A stretch of DNA of 64,000 nt from Amycolatopsis acididurans (GTDB lineage: Bacteria > Actinomycetota > Actinomycetes > Mycobacteriales > Pseudonocardiaceae). Positions 49,833 through 58,244 of this stretch are shown piece after piece; the first letter of the stretch is position 1, and each line of letters starts with the position of its first letter. The DNA lies in assembly GCF_012328925.1 (NCBI RefSeq), contig NZ_JAAXLS010000015.1, positions 62,001 through 126,000 on the forward strand, read 5' to 3'. The notes beneath the pieces are model-generated. The model was given only the letters and a program-made list of their open reading frames with translations. It was not told where the DNA came from and searched no databases. The position numbers and the translations under genes were made by a program.

Positions 49833-50687
49833 TCAATGACTCGGCGTCGTGGCGGAGGCGGTGAGCTGAAGTTCGTGCGTCCAGCACGACCGGTCCTGGC
49901 GATGCAGATAGTGGAACGCCTCCGCGATCGCACCTGGATCGATCAGCCGCTCGGGATGCTCGGCGAACTGGCCGAGGGCGCGGGTGCCGGGGGAGTCGAT
50001 GAAGCCGTCAACGACCACGTTGGCGACGTGCACGCCGAACGGCGAATACTCTTCGGTGAGCGCCTGGGCCAGCGCGCGCATCATCGTCCGGGGATAGTAG
50101 AGCGATTCCCCGGTCGCGCGCCGCCGTCCGCGCAGCGAGTACTGGTTGTTGGAGAAGAACACCGAGCCATGGCCCCGCTCGCGCATCGCGGGCAGTACCT
50201 GCTTGACGACCAGGAACGGTCCCTTGCAGGCGGTCGCGAGCGCCACGTCGAAGAGATCGTTCGGAAAGTGTTCGAGCAGTTCCTGTTCGGGCGGGAGTTC
50301 CCGGCCTGCCATGTAGCCCGCGTTGTAGATCAGCACGTCCACATCGCCGGCCTGCTCGCGGATCGCGGCGAAGGCGCCGGACACCGACTCCGGCGAACCC
50401 ACGTCGAGCCGGACGGACATGCACCGGCCACCGGCCTCGGCGATCGCGTCCGCCAAGTCCCTGGTGTTTTCCGGGTTGCGGCTGGTGAGCACGACGAAAT
50501 GCCCGGATCGCGCGAATTTCTGGGCCAGCGCGCCGCCGAGCCCCCAGCGTGTCATGGCCGGGATGCCGGCCTCGTCGATGTCGTGGCCGTGAATGAAGCG
50601 CGTGTTCCTGCCATTGGACTGCCATTTGGAGGTCGCGCCCACGATGACCGCGACGGGTAGCCGGTCCGGGTTCGAGTTTTCGCTCAC
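49833..50687 (-). CDS. Atypical SDR-like protein with insertion in the nucleotide loop
   Basis: A 284-residue SDR relative. The first strand and loop (VAVIVGATSK) are followed by about 28 extra residues (roughly 20-47, WQSNGRNTRFIHGHDIDEAG) before the rest of the loop, RWGLGGALAQKFA. Later parts are SDR-like: VVLTSRNPENTRDLAD, VLIYNAGYMAGREL, KGPFLVVKQVLPAMRE. The YxxxK site is not recognisable; the region reads GESLYYPRTMMRALAQ (Tyr 197/198, Arg 200). Catalysis, if any, must differ. The start at 50687 is the first good codon. It is divergent from the MFS-thioesterase operon. Confidence 0.78.
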   Translation of the reverse strand: MSENSNPDRLPVAVIVGATSKWQSNGRNTRFIHGHDIDEAGIPAMTRWGLGGALAQKFARSGHFVVLTSRNPENTRDLADAIAEAGGRCMSVRLDVGSPESVSGAFAAIREQAGDVDVLIYNAGYMAGRELPPEQELLEHFPNDLFDVALATACKGPFLVVKQVLPAMRERGHGSVFFSNNQYSLRGRRRATGESLYYPRTMMRALAQALTEEYSPFGVHVANVVVDGFIDSPGTRALGQFAEHPERLIDPGAIAEAFHYLHRQDRSCWTHELQLTASATTPSH

Positions 50688-50763
50688 CTGGTACTCCAGT
50701 GTCCGGTTTCGATGATCTCCCGCACCAGTCTGCCGCGGGATCGGTCTTGACTGCGATCTTCAG

Positions 50764-50777
50764 TATTATATATTAAG
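50764..50777. promoter_or_regulatory. AT-rich operator between atypical SDR gene and MFS-thioesterase operon
   Basis: TATTATATATTAAG, followed by CATGC. It differs by one base from the box at 19494. It lies 77 bases upstream of the SDR-like start and 105 bases upstream of the MFS start. Confidence 0.65.
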
Positions 50778-50881
50778 CATGCTTTTCGAGCTTCGTCCGG
50801 TGCCGTCGGAACCGGGAAGTCGCACGTAACGCGTCCCGTTCGTCAGAGCGGCTCAGCGTCGAGAGATAAGGATCTGGATCA

Positions 50882-52240
50882 ATGTCGATCTCGGAAGACG
50901 GCGGTTCGATGCGGCAAGCCGAACCGGTAGGGGACGAATCGGCGGCCGCGCGCTCAGGTGGTCGGTCGTTCGGCCGCATCGCGTTCGCGAGTCTCATCGG
51001 GACATTGATCGACGGCTACGACTTCGTGTTGTACAGCGTGGCCGCCGCACTGGTGTTCCCGAAGGTGTTCTTCCCTTCGCTGGGCGGCGCGGCGGGCACG
51101 ATCGCCTCGCTGGCCACGCTCGGCGTCGCGTTCGTGGCGCGGCCGATCGGCGCGCTGCTGTTCGGGCACTTCGGTGACCGGCTCGGCAGGAAGCGGACGC
51201 TGATCTGGGCCATTCTCGGCATGGGGATCGGCACCACGCTGATGGGGGTGATCCCCTCGGCGAACACGATCGGTGTCGCGGCGCCCATCATCATCGTGAT
51301 CCTGCGGGCGGTGCAGGGGCTCGCGGTCGGCGGCGAATGGGCGGGCTCGGTCCTGTTCGTCACCGAGCACGCACCCCTGCGGCGGCGCGGTCTCTACTCG
51401 ATGTTCCCCCAGCTGGGCCACTCGCTGCCCACCGCGTTGGCGCCGGCGATCCTGCTGCTCGTCGGTGTCCTGTCGACTCCGGAGACGTTCATCGCCTGGG
51501 GCTGGCGCGTGCCGTTCCTCGCCAGCGCGGTCCTGGTCGTCATCGGGCTCTACATCCGGCTCAAGGTGGAGGAGACGCCGGTCTTCGCGAAGAGCAGGGA
51601 GCGCGGCCAGAGCGGCGTTCCGGTACTGGAGGCGTTCAAGCACCAGTCCTGGACGATGGTGCGCGGCATCGGGGTTTCGCTCACCACGATCACCTTCGTC
51701 TACGTCGCGCAGTCCTTCGTGGCGAACTACGGTGTCGAGCACATTCACCTCTCGCGCAACCAGGTGCTGGCGGTCAGTGCGCTGTCCGGGCTTTTCTACG
51801 CCGTCTTCACCGTGCTGAGCGCGTTCATCTCCGACCGTATCGGGCGGCGGAGGATGATCGGCGGCGCGCATGTGCTCGGCGTGGTGTGGGGTCTGCTGCT
51901 GTTTCCCGTGCTGAACTTCGGCACGTTCCCCATCTATGCCGCGGCGCTGTGCGTGACGATGACGATCGCCGGCCTGGCCTACGGTGCGGTCGGCGCGTTC
52001 CTGCCCGAGCAGTTCCCCACCCAGTACCGCTTCACAGCGGCGGGTTTCTCCTATCAGATCACCGGCGTGATCGGCGGCGGTATCGCACCGCTGCTCGCAC
52101 CCGTCATCATTTCCTCGTACGGGACCACGGCCTTCGGCGTGGTGCTCGGTGTGCTGTGCGTTTTCGCGGCGGTGTGCACCTTCTCGCTGAAGGACAAGAC
52201 GAACGAGAGCATGGACTGGAATGACCCTGAGCAAGGCTGA
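50882..52240 (+). CDS. MFS transporter, metabolite:H+ symporter type
   Basis: A 452-residue MHS-type symporter, paralogue of 18033: LIGTLIDGYDFVLYSVAAAL in TM1, GHFGDRLGRKRTLI, LRAVQGLAVGGEWAGSVL, then DRIGRRRMIGG in the second half. Predicted 12 helices. It imports an organic acid with a proton. The 3' end overlaps the following thioesterase-like gene by 20 bases. The same MFS plus thioesterase pairing occurs at 18033/19526, there in divergent orientation. Confidence 0.92.
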   Translation: MSISEDGGSMRQAEPVGDESAAARSGGRSFGRIAFASLIGTLIDGYDFVLYSVAAALVFPKVFFPSLGGAAGTIASLATLGVAFVARPIGALLFGHFGDRLGRKRTLIWAILGMGIGTTLMGVIPSANTIGVAAPIIIVILRAVQGLAVGGEWAGSVLFVTEHAPLRRRGLYSMFPQLGHSLPTALAPAILLLVGVLSTPETFIAWGWRVPFLASAVLVVIGLYIRLKVEETPVFAKSRERGQSGVPVLEAFKHQSWTMVRGIGVSLTTITFVYVAQSFVANYGVEHIHLSRNQVLAVSALSGLFYAVFTVLSAFISDRIGRRRMIGGAHVLGVVWGLLLFPVLNFGTFPIYAAALCVTMTIAGLAYGAVGAFLPEQFPTQYRFTAAGFSYQITGVIGGGIAPLLAPVIISSYGTTAFGVVLGVLCVFAAVCTFSLKDKTNESMDWNDPEQG

Positions 52241-53090
52241 ACACCACGCTGCGAGCGTCCCGTTCTTCGTCGCACACCGGGACGCGGAGACCGAGTCGCT
52301 GGTTCCGCTGCCCTCGGCGAACAGCCAGTGGGGCGGCACTGGCGGGCAGCTGCGTGGCATGGCCGTGAGCGGCGCGCTCGCCCGCGCCACCGAGAACGCC
52401 GTCACGGCCGCCCTCTCGACCGGTCAGCGCCTGCGCCCGGTCCGGTGGACGGTCGATCTGTACCGGGCGGCGGCATTCGGACCGTCGGCGACCAGTGTGC
52501 ACTTCGTGCGCCGGGGCAGGCGGCTGTGCGTGGTGGACGCCGTACTCGAACAGGGCGGACGGGACGTGGCGCGATCCCGTGCCCTGTTCATGGCGCCGGG
52601 AGACTCCCCGGCGGGTGCGGTGTGGGAGCCCGAGCCCGCGCGGATCGCGCCACCGCCGCGATCGATGTGCCCGGACACCGACGAACCGCGCCTGTACTAC
52701 AGCGACGGTGTGGGGTGGACCGGCTCGCCCGACCCCCATGCCACGCCCGCCCGCAAAGCGACGTGGCACTTTCCGGCGCCGCTCGTCGAGGGGGAGTCTC
52801 CCTCACCGTTTCAGCTGGCCGCGATGGCCGCGGACGTGGTCAACGTCGTGTGCAACTGGGGAGCCGGCGGTCTCGAGTTCATCAACGCCGACTTCACACT
52901 GGTCCTCGCCCGGTTGCCGGGGGAGGGGGAACTCGGGCTCGTGGCCGACCAGCGCGCCGAGGAAGACGGTCTCGCGGTCGGCAGCGCGGTGGTATTCGAC
53001 CGTGCGGGCACACTGGGTACCGTCGTCGCCAGCGGGCTCGCCAATGGGACCAACGCCGTGGACCCGACGCTGTTTCGCAGAAACCCATGA
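52221..53090 (+). CDS. Double-hotdog thioesterase-like protein, paralogue of 19526
   Basis: A 289-residue acyl-CoA thioesterase-like protein: WGGTGGQLRGMAVSGALARA near 35, LRPVRWTVDLYRAAAFG, RLYYSDGVGWTGSPDPH, FINADFTLVLARLPG. The order of conserved blocks is the same as in the 19526 protein, with clear similarity along the whole length. ATG 52221 lies inside the end of the MFS gene; the resulting N-terminus (MTLSKAEHHAAS) matches the region before the conserved blocks in the paralogue. Likely acyl-CoA hydrolysis or acyl-CoA binding. Confidence 0.78.
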   Translation: MTLSKAEHHAASVPFFVAHRDAETESLVPLPSANSQWGGTGGQLRGMAVSGALARATENAVTAALSTGQRLRPVRWTVDLYRAAAFGPSATSVHFVRRGRRLCVVDAVLEQGGRDVARSRALFMAPGDSPAGAVWEPEPARIAPPPRSMCPDTDEPRLYYSDGVGWTGSPDPHATPARKATWHFPAPLVEGESPSPFQLAAMAADVVNVVCNWGAGGLEFINADFTLVLARLPGEGELGLVADQRAEEDGLAVGSAVVFDRAGTLGTVVASGLANGTNAVDPTLFRRNP

Positions 53091-53161
53091 GCAAAAGCGG
53101 TTTTCGATAATCCACAGTGGACTTGCTTGAGAGACCAGGTTCACCGGGGTAAAGTCAATCG

Positions 53162-53175
53162 CACAATATATTTTA
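53162..53175. promoter_or_regulatory. AT-rich operator for PrpD copy B
   Basis: CACAATATATTTTA lies 13 bases upstream of the GTG at 53189, so bound protein would cover the promoter or ribosome-binding site. Confidence 0.65.
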
Positions 53176-53188
53176 CGTAGGAGTTGCT

Positions 53189-54607
53189 GTGAGTGACACC
53201 GTGGTCCGCGTCCTTGCCGATTTCACCAGTGGCACGCGGTTTCAGGACCTGCCCTCCGCCGTCGTCGACGAGACCAAGCGCATCCTCCTGGACTCGATCG
53301 GATGCGCGCTCGGGGGAGTGAACGCGCCCAAGGGCAGCATCGGTGGCCGGCTGGCGCATCTGATGGGCGAGGACGGCTCCGCGACGATCATCGGCAACGC
53401 CGGGCGCACGTCGGTCTTCGGCGCCGCGTTCGCCAACGGTGAGCTCATCAACGCGCTGGACTTCGACGCGATACTGCCGCCGGGCCACGTCGCGCCGTAC
53501 GTGATCCCGGGCGCGCTCGCGGTGGCCGAGCAGGGAAACGCGGGCGGCGAAGACCTCATCACCGCGGTCGCGCTGGCGCACGAGATGTCCTATCGCTTCG
53601 GCAAGTCGATGGACTACCACCGGGACACCAGCGGCGGGAAGGCCGACACCCCTGCCGTGCTCGGTTTCGCGAGCACCGTGTTCGGTGCGACCGCCGCGGT
53701 GGGCCGGGTGCGTGACCTCGCGCCGGAAATCGTGGCCAACGCGCTGGGTATCGCGGGCAGCATCTCGCCGGTCAACTCGCACCGGTCCTGGCTGATGCAC
53801 GCGCCGACCTCGACCATCAAGTACACGATGGCGGGCCCAATCGTGCAGGCCGCGCTGACGGCCTCGTACTCGGCGGAGTACGGGCACACCGGTGACCAGA
53901 TGATCCTCGACGACGCGGAGTACGGCTATCGCCGGTTCATCGGTGCCCGCCGGTGGGCGACGGAGAACCTGCTTGACGAGCTGGGCACCACCTGGCGTTT
54001 CCCCGCCGAAAGCACCCACAAGCCCTACCCGCATTGCCGCGTGATGCACGCGCCGTTCGAGGCGCTGACCGAGATCCTGGAGGGCAACGACATCCGGCCC
54101 GAGGAGATCGACGCCATCCGCGCCTGGGGCGAGGGCTGGGTCGGCCTGCCGGTGTGGCTCAACGACCGGATCGAGCAGATCCACGACGGGCAGTTCAGCG
54201 TCCATCACGGGCTGGCAGTGGCCGCGCAGCGCATCCAGCCGGGCCCTGCCTGGCAGGACCCGGGCGTCGTGTACGACGAGAAGGTGCTGGCAATGATGGA
54301 GAAGGTCACGTTCCAGGGGCATCCGGACGCGCTCACGGCGCTGACCCGCGATTCCCGCAGCAGGCCGACCAGGATCGAGGTCGACGCGAGGGGCACGACG
54401 TTCACCGCGGAGCGGTGCTATCCCAAGGGCACGCCTTCTCCGGAACCGCAGACCTACATGACGACCGGGGAACTGGCGGACAAGTTCCGGATCAACGCCG
54501 CCGAGGTGCTCCCCGCGCGGCAGACCGAGGACGCGGTCGACGCGTTGCTCAACCTGGAGCGGCTCGACGACATCGGCAAGCTCATGGGATTGGTCAGCGT
54601 CGCCTGA
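53189..54607 (+). CDS. MmgE/PrpD-family protein, copy B
   Basis: A 472-residue MmgE/PrpD protein, very similar to copy A (28033): DETKRILLDSIGCALGG near 25, ANGELINALDFDAILPPGHV near 85, ALAHEMSYRFGKSMDY, NSHRSWLMHAPTSTIKY, and AESTHKPYPHCRVMHAPFEAL. GTG 53189 has TAGGAG upstream. It is alone on the plus strand and convergent with its CaiB partner (54658), while copy A shares one operon with its CaiB. The reaction could be a dehydration, an epimerisation or a decarboxylation of a di- or tricarboxylate. Confidence 0.9.
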   Translation: MSDTVVRVLADFTSGTRFQDLPSAVVDETKRILLDSIGCALGGVNAPKGSIGGRLAHLMGEDGSATIIGNAGRTSVFGAAFANGELINALDFDAILPPGHVAPYVIPGALAVAEQGNAGGEDLITAVALAHEMSYRFGKSMDYHRDTSGGKADTPAVLGFASTVFGATAAVGRVRDLAPEIVANALGIAGSISPVNSHRSWLMHAPTSTIKYTMAGPIVQAALTASYSAEYGHTGDQMILDDAEYGYRRFIGARRWATENLLDELGTTWRFPAESTHKPYPHCRVMHAPFEALTEILEGNDIRPEEIDAIRAWGEGWVGLPVWLNDRIEQIHDGQFSVHHGLAVAAQRIQPGPAWQDPGVVYDEKVLAMMEKVTFQGHPDALTALTRDSRSRPTRIEVDARGTTFTAERCYPKGTPSPEPQTYMTTGELADKFRINAAEVLPARQTEDAVDALLNLERLDDIGKLMGLVSVA

Positions 54608-54618
54608 AGACAGGTCCC

Positions 54619-54654
54619 CGGTGGCCCGCACAACCCTCGTTGTGCGGGCCACCG
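54619..54654. terminator. Bidirectional terminator stem-loop
   Basis: CGGTGGCCCGCACAAC (54619-54634) pairs perfectly with GTTGTGCGGGCCACCG (54639-54654) around a CCTC loop. It lies between the convergent ends of PrpD copy B (54607) and CaiB copy B (54658), one of the strongest hairpins in the window. Confidence 0.88.
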
Positions 54655-54657
54655 CGG

Positions 54658-55830
54658 CTATTTGTCGCTGTAGAGCACGCCGGCCTGGACGAGGTGCTCG
54701 ATCCGGTCCCCGTCCAGCACCTCGGCCGCGATCTCGCGGGTATCGCCGCCGACCCGGGGCGCGTCGATGGCACGGTCGGGCCGTTCGCCGTCGAACTTCC
54801 ACGGCGGCCGTACGAGGACAACGTCGTCCCGGTCCCTGGTGAGCAGATCGAGCCATTCGGTCTGCGGGTGGTCCAGGTACTCCGAGATGCTCAGTACCGG
54901 CGCGAACGGGACATCGTGCTCGGTCAGCTGAGCTTCCCAGTATGTGGCGGGCTTCTTGGCGAACTCGGTTTCGAGGATGCCCGCGAACTGGAAGTAGTGC
55001 TCCTGCCGGGCGTTGTACGCCGCGAAACGCGGATCGGCCGCCACGTCCGGCCTGCCGATCGCGTCGCAGAGCGCCTCGAAGAACTTCTGTGAGGACGAGA
55101 GGTGCACCGCGAGGTAGTCGCCGGACGAGGTCTTGAGACAGAAGACCTGCCCCTGCGGGTGCCTGCTCTGGCGGCTGGGGTTGACGCCGCTGTCGCAGTA
55201 CAGGGTGATGGCGTCGATGGTGAGCGCGCTGATCGATTCCATCATCGACGTCTCCACGTGGCTGCCGCGTCCCGAGGACGCCTTCCCGCACAGCGCCGCC
55301 AGTACGCCGGTGACCGTGCACAGTGCGGTGACCAGGTCGGCCGAGGCGCCACCGGCGAGTTGGTAGGACCCGGCGTCGGAGAGCAGCGAGTACAGACCGC
55401 CGTAGGCCTGGCCGATGGAGTCGTAGGCCGGGCGCTGTTCGAGGGGGCCACCGCTGCCGAAACCGGACACCGAGCCGTACACGAGATCCGGCTTCAGCGC
55501 GCGGCAGACGTCCGGGCCAAGGCCGAGCGCGATGATCTTGCCCGGCCGCAGGTTCTCCAGCACGACGTCGAAATGGGGGACGAGCGATTTCACGAACTCG
55601 ACGCCGTCGGGGTTCTTCAGATCGACGGCGAGACTGCGTTTCCCGGTGTTGAACTGCACGAAGTACGGGCTCCGGTCGTCCATCTGGCGCCGGAAATCCT
55701 CGCCGACTCCCGGTTTCTCCACCTTGACCACCTCGGCCCCGAGGCCGCACAGCAGCGCGGTCGCGTAGGGGAGGGAGATGTATCCCCCGATCTCGAGAAC
55801 TCGGATTCCTGCCAGGGGTTTTTCGGCCAT
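54658..55830 (-). CDS. CaiB/BaiF family CoA-transferase, copy B
   Basis: A 390-residue class III CoA-transferase: GIRVLEIGGYISLPYATAL, AEVVKVEKPGVGEDFRR, VYGSVSGFGSGGPLEQ, and the likely catalytic Asp in AGGASADLVTALCTVTG near 180. It is the closest relative in the window of CaiB copy A (29456), also in unusual details such as HLSSSQKF and VPFAPVL. It is the last gene of the minus operon HIBADH-cupin-CaiB and starts 51 bases after the cupin stop. The PrpD-CaiB pairing in both copies suggests that they act in sequence. Confidence 0.9.
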   Translation of the reverse strand: MAEKPLAGIRVLEIGGYISLPYATALLCGLGAEVVKVEKPGVGEDFRRQMDDRSPYFVQFNTGKRSLAVDLKNPDGVEFVKSLVPHFDVVLENLRPGKIIALGLGPDVCRALKPDLVYGSVSGFGSGGPLEQRPAYDSIGQAYGGLYSLLSDAGSYQLAGGASADLVTALCTVTGVLAALCGKASSGRGSHVETSMMESISALTIDAITLYCDSGVNPSRQSRHPQGQVFCLKTSSGDYLAVHLSSSQKFFEALCDAIGRPDVAADPRFAAYNARQEHYFQFAGILETEFAKKPATYWEAQLTEHDVPFAPVLSISEYLDHPQTEWLDLLTRDRDDVVLVRPPWKFDGERPDRAIDAPRVGGDTREIAAEVLDGDRIEHLVQAGVLYSDK

Positions 55831-55881
55831 TGCTGATCTCGCACTTCTGTTTCTGGTCGCGGTTCGGTCCGGGCGGGTGGT

Positions 55882-56277
55882 CTAGGTGGCGCGTGCCTCG
55901 GCTTCCGCGTAGTCGGCGTCGGCGAGCTCTTCCTGCCAGTCAACTCCACCGAAGGTGATCGCGAGGTGCATCATCGAGCGTGTGGCGGTGGCGCCGTGCC
56001 AGTGCCGGGTGCCTGCCGGAGTCCACACGAGATCACCCGCGGAAATCCGGACGGTTTCGTGCTCGTCGCCGACGAGACCCTCCCCGTGCTGCACCACGAG
56101 GAGCTGCCCGCCTGGGTGGCTGTGCCAGTAGGTCCGCGCGCACGGGGTGAAGAAGACCTTCCCGAACGCGTTTCCTTCCTTGTCCTGATGGAACAGATCG
56201 CGCCACAGTTCGCCGGTGTAGGGCCCTTCGGAGCGTGCCGAGCGGACGTTCGCTGTTTGCCTGACCACGGTCAGCAT
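55882..56277 (-). CDS. Cupin-domain protein
   Basis: A 131-residue small cupin (carboxymuconolactone-decarboxylase-associated type): YWHSHPGGQLLVVQHGEG with two metal-binding His, EHETVRISAGDLVWTPAGTRHWHG and MMHLAITFGG. The metal-site pattern is intact. It may be a metal-dependent isomerase or a small oxygenase. It lies between the HIBADH and CaiB genes of one operon, with 42 bases between it and HIBADH. A similar cupin is at 61575, with the same VWTPxGxxHWHG pattern. Confidence 0.88.
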   Translation of the reverse strand: MLTVVRQTANVRSARSEGPYTGELWRDLFHQDKEGNAFGKVFFTPCARTYWHSHPGGQLLVVQHGEGLVGDEHETVRISAGDLVWTPAGTRHWHGATATRSMMHLAITFGGVDWQEELADADYAEAEARAT

Positions 56278-56319
56278 CGGTTCTTCCTTCCCACGAAACA
56301 GTCTGACGGTTGACGGTGA

Positions 56320-57216
56320 CTACGGCGCGGTGTCCGGCACGACACGTGTGCCCGCCATCCGGTCGACGATCCGCGCGGCCGTGTCGACCTGCGCGTCGGC
56401 GCCGTTCTCGTTGAGGCACATCTGCATCAGCGAGCGGGTGAGATCGCCGTAGAGCATGGGGACGCCCGAATCCGCGCCGAGCCGGCATGCGAGCCGGACG
56501 TCCTTGTGGGCCAGTCCGAGGGTGAAGCCGATGTCCATCCGCCCCTCGACGACCTGCGGGATCATCACGCGTTCCAGATAGGCGTTGCGGCCACCGCTCG
56601 CCTGCAGGATCTCCACGGCTGTCCTGGGGTCGATGCCGTTCTTGGCCGCCAGCGCCACACCCTCGAAGGTGAGCATCCGCTGTGCCCCGGACAGGAGGTT
56701 GTTGACCAGTTTGATGGTGTGCCCGGCGCCGACGGGCCCGGCGTGGAAGATGTTCGGGCTGATCGCGGCGAGTACTGGACGAACTCGCGCGAAATCCTCC
56801 GCGTTCGCGCCGACCATGATCGCGATCGTGCCCGCCGCCGCACCCGCCTTGCCGCCACTGACCGGCGCGTCCACCAGGGTCACCCCGTGGTGGGAGAGCT
56901 CTTCGGCCATCTCCTGAGTGGCGTGCGGGTCGCCGGTCGTCTGGTCGATGATCGTGGTGCCCCGCCGCACCGCGCCGAGCAGCCCGTCCTGTCCGAACAC
57001 GACGGAGCGGACGTGATCGGAGGTCGGCAGGCAGAGGAAGATCGTGTCGCAGCGGCTCGCGAGTTCGTCCGCGCCTGGCACAACTGTGGCGCCGAGCTCT
57101 TCGAACCCGGCGGCGACGCTGTCGTTTTTGTCGTGCACCAGCAGCCGATGTTGCCGCAGCAGCCTGGTGGCCAGCGCGCCACCCATCGCGCCAAGGCCGA
57201 TATAGCCGGTCGTCAT
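56320..57216 (-). CDS. 3-hydroxyisobutyrate dehydrogenase-family (beta-hydroxyacid dehydrogenase)
   Basis: A 298-residue NAD(P)-dependent beta-hydroxyacid dehydrogenase. Nucleotide motif GYIGLGAMGGALATRLL at the start, substrate signature DAPVSGGKAGAAAGT near 115, and catalytic Lys in GAGHTIKLVNNLLSG near 165. It would oxidise 3-hydroxyisobutyrate or tartronate-semialdehyde-type compounds. ATG 57216 has a GAGGAGG site. First gene of the operon HIBADH-cupin-CaiB with the box at 57264 upstream. Its presence supports a 2-methyl-branched C4 intermediate in the pathway, though this is inference. Confidence 0.92.
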   Translation of the reverse strand: MTTGYIGLGAMGGALATRLLRQHRLLVHDKNDSVAAGFEELGATVVPGADELASRCDTIFLCLPTSDHVRSVVFGQDGLLGAVRRGTTIIDQTTGDPHATQEMAEELSHHGVTLVDAPVSGGKAGAAAGTIAIMVGANAEDFARVRPVLAAISPNIFHAGPVGAGHTIKLVNNLLSGAQRMLTFEGVALAAKNGIDPRTAVEILQASGGRNAYLERVMIPQVVEGRMDIGFTLGLAHKDVRLACRLGADSGVPMLYGDLTRSLMQMCLNENGADAQVDTAARIVDRMAGTRVVPDTAP

Positions 57217-57263
57217 GTGGACAGCCTCCTCTGTGCGCGAAACAAAGAGCGGAGATTTTTCAG

Positions 57264-57277
57264 CATTATATATCAAG
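57264..57277. promoter_or_regulatory. AT-rich operator for HIBADH-cupin-CaiB operon
   Basis: CATTATATATCAAG followed by TATG; 47 bases upstream of HIBADH. It differs by one base from the box at 57557, including the shared downstream AAGTATG. Confidence 0.7.
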
Positions 57278-57416
57278 TATGGACCAGCGGGCGGTGTGCA
57301 CGCAGGCGGGGGAGTGTTCGATCATGTCGCGGAGCACGGTCCTCCCGTCGTTGAGAGGTGTGGGGCGATCAAGGCTTGGTGCGAGGAGGCCGCGGATACG
57401 GTGGCCGTGATCTCCG

Positions 57417-57430
57417 CACGATATATCATG
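57417..57430. promoter_or_regulatory. AT-rich operator, middle copy
   Basis: CACGATATATCATG is almost a perfect palindrome and the third box in this region. It sits between the two divergent promoters and may let a dimer of dimers bridge the outer boxes. Confidence 0.6.
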
Positions 57431-57556
57431 CGGTCCGGAGCGGGAACGTTTCCACCCTGCGGTTCCGTGTCCCGGGAGCCCGGCTCGTCGTGCCCCTTTC
57501 CCTGCGGTGGCACGAAATGCCTGGTGAGAGACTTTCGGTAGTTATGGTTGTGAGAA

Positions 57557-57570
57557 CATTATATATGAAG
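57557..57570. promoter_or_regulatory. AT-rich operator for MaoC-dehydrogenase-CitE-racemase operon
   Basis: CATTATATATGAAG, 152 bases upstream of the MaoC start at 57723. Confidence 0.7.
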
Positions 57571-57722
57571 TATGCTTAGCTGGCCGAAATGAAGAAGTGT
57601 GGAGACCGGCGATGCACCGGCCCGGTTCCCGGGGCGGCGGCCGGTGGAACACGAATTCCTCGTCGCCTGGAGGACCGGAGGTCCACCGCGAGGATTTCGC
57701 CTTGCTGAGCAGGAGGAAGTAA

Positions 57723-58196
57723 ATGCCTGGGCTGTACTTTGAAGAGTTCGAAGAGGGTGCCGTCTTCGAACACGCCACGCGGCGCACCGTGACCGAGGCG
57801 GACAACATGCTGTTCAGCAACATGACGCTGAACCTCGCGCCGCTTCACCTGGATGCCGAGTATGCGAAGGGCACCATCTACGGGCAGCGACTGGTGAACA
57901 GCCTGTTCATCCTGGGCCTGGTGGGCGGCATCTGCATGCAGGACACCACCCACGGCACTACGCTGGGCAACCTGGGCTTCGAGGAGGTCAAGTTCCCCAA
58001 GCCCGTGTTCCACGGCGACACCATCCGGGTGCGGACCGAGGTCATCAGCAAGCGCCTGTCGAAGAGCCGGGACGACTCGGGCATCGTCTTCTTCCGGCAC
58101 CAGGCGATCAACCAGCGCGACGAGATCGTGTGCGACTGCCGTCGTGCCGGGCTGATGCTGAAGCTCCCCGCGGACAAGCCGGTGGCCGCGAGCTGA
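57723..58196 (+). CDS. MaoC-family hydratase
   Basis: A 157-residue hotdog hydratase: LYFEEFEEGAVFEH start, RRTVTEADNMLFSNMTLN, LAPLHLDAEYAKGTIYGQR (hydratase motif) near 45, and the C-terminal RHQAINQRDEIVCDCRRAG. It resembles the MaoC protein found beside an acyl-CoA dehydrogenase and a CitE lyase in mycobacterial branched-acid clusters (Rv2499c neighbourhood). ATG 57723 follows AGGAGGAAG, a very strong site. It likely hydrates a 2-methyl-2-enoyl-CoA or mesaconyl-CoA-like substrate. First gene of the operon 57723-61532. Confidence 0.9.
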   Translation: MPGLYFEEFEEGAVFEHATRRTVTEADNMLFSNMTLNLAPLHLDAEYAKGTIYGQRLVNSLFILGLVGGICMQDTTHGTTLGNLGFEEVKFPKPVFHGDTIRVRTEVISKRLSKSRDDSGIVFFRHQAINQRDEIVCDCRRAGLMLKLPADKPVAAS

Positions 58197-58244
58197 GTGC
58201 CCGTTCGCACGACATCCCGTCAGCGCAGATACAGGAGACAAGTC

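Larger units (their letters stand above)
57217..57722. other. Long divergent regulatory region with three AT-rich boxes
   Basis: 506 bases without a gene. Boxes at 57264, 57417 and 57557. The last 150 bases before 57723 are an untranslated leader with GC-rich potential hairpins (around 57610-57650). No small gene is convincing. Confidence 0.6.

Noticed and set aside
53141..55750. 869-codon open frame on the minus strand across PrpD and CaiB copy B
   Set aside because: It is out of phase with both recognised genes, spans a terminator hairpin and has low-complexity Arg/Gly/Pro composition.
57358..57579. 73-codon open frame in the long divergent region
   Set aside because: It crosses two operator boxes and has no recognisable pattern or good start.
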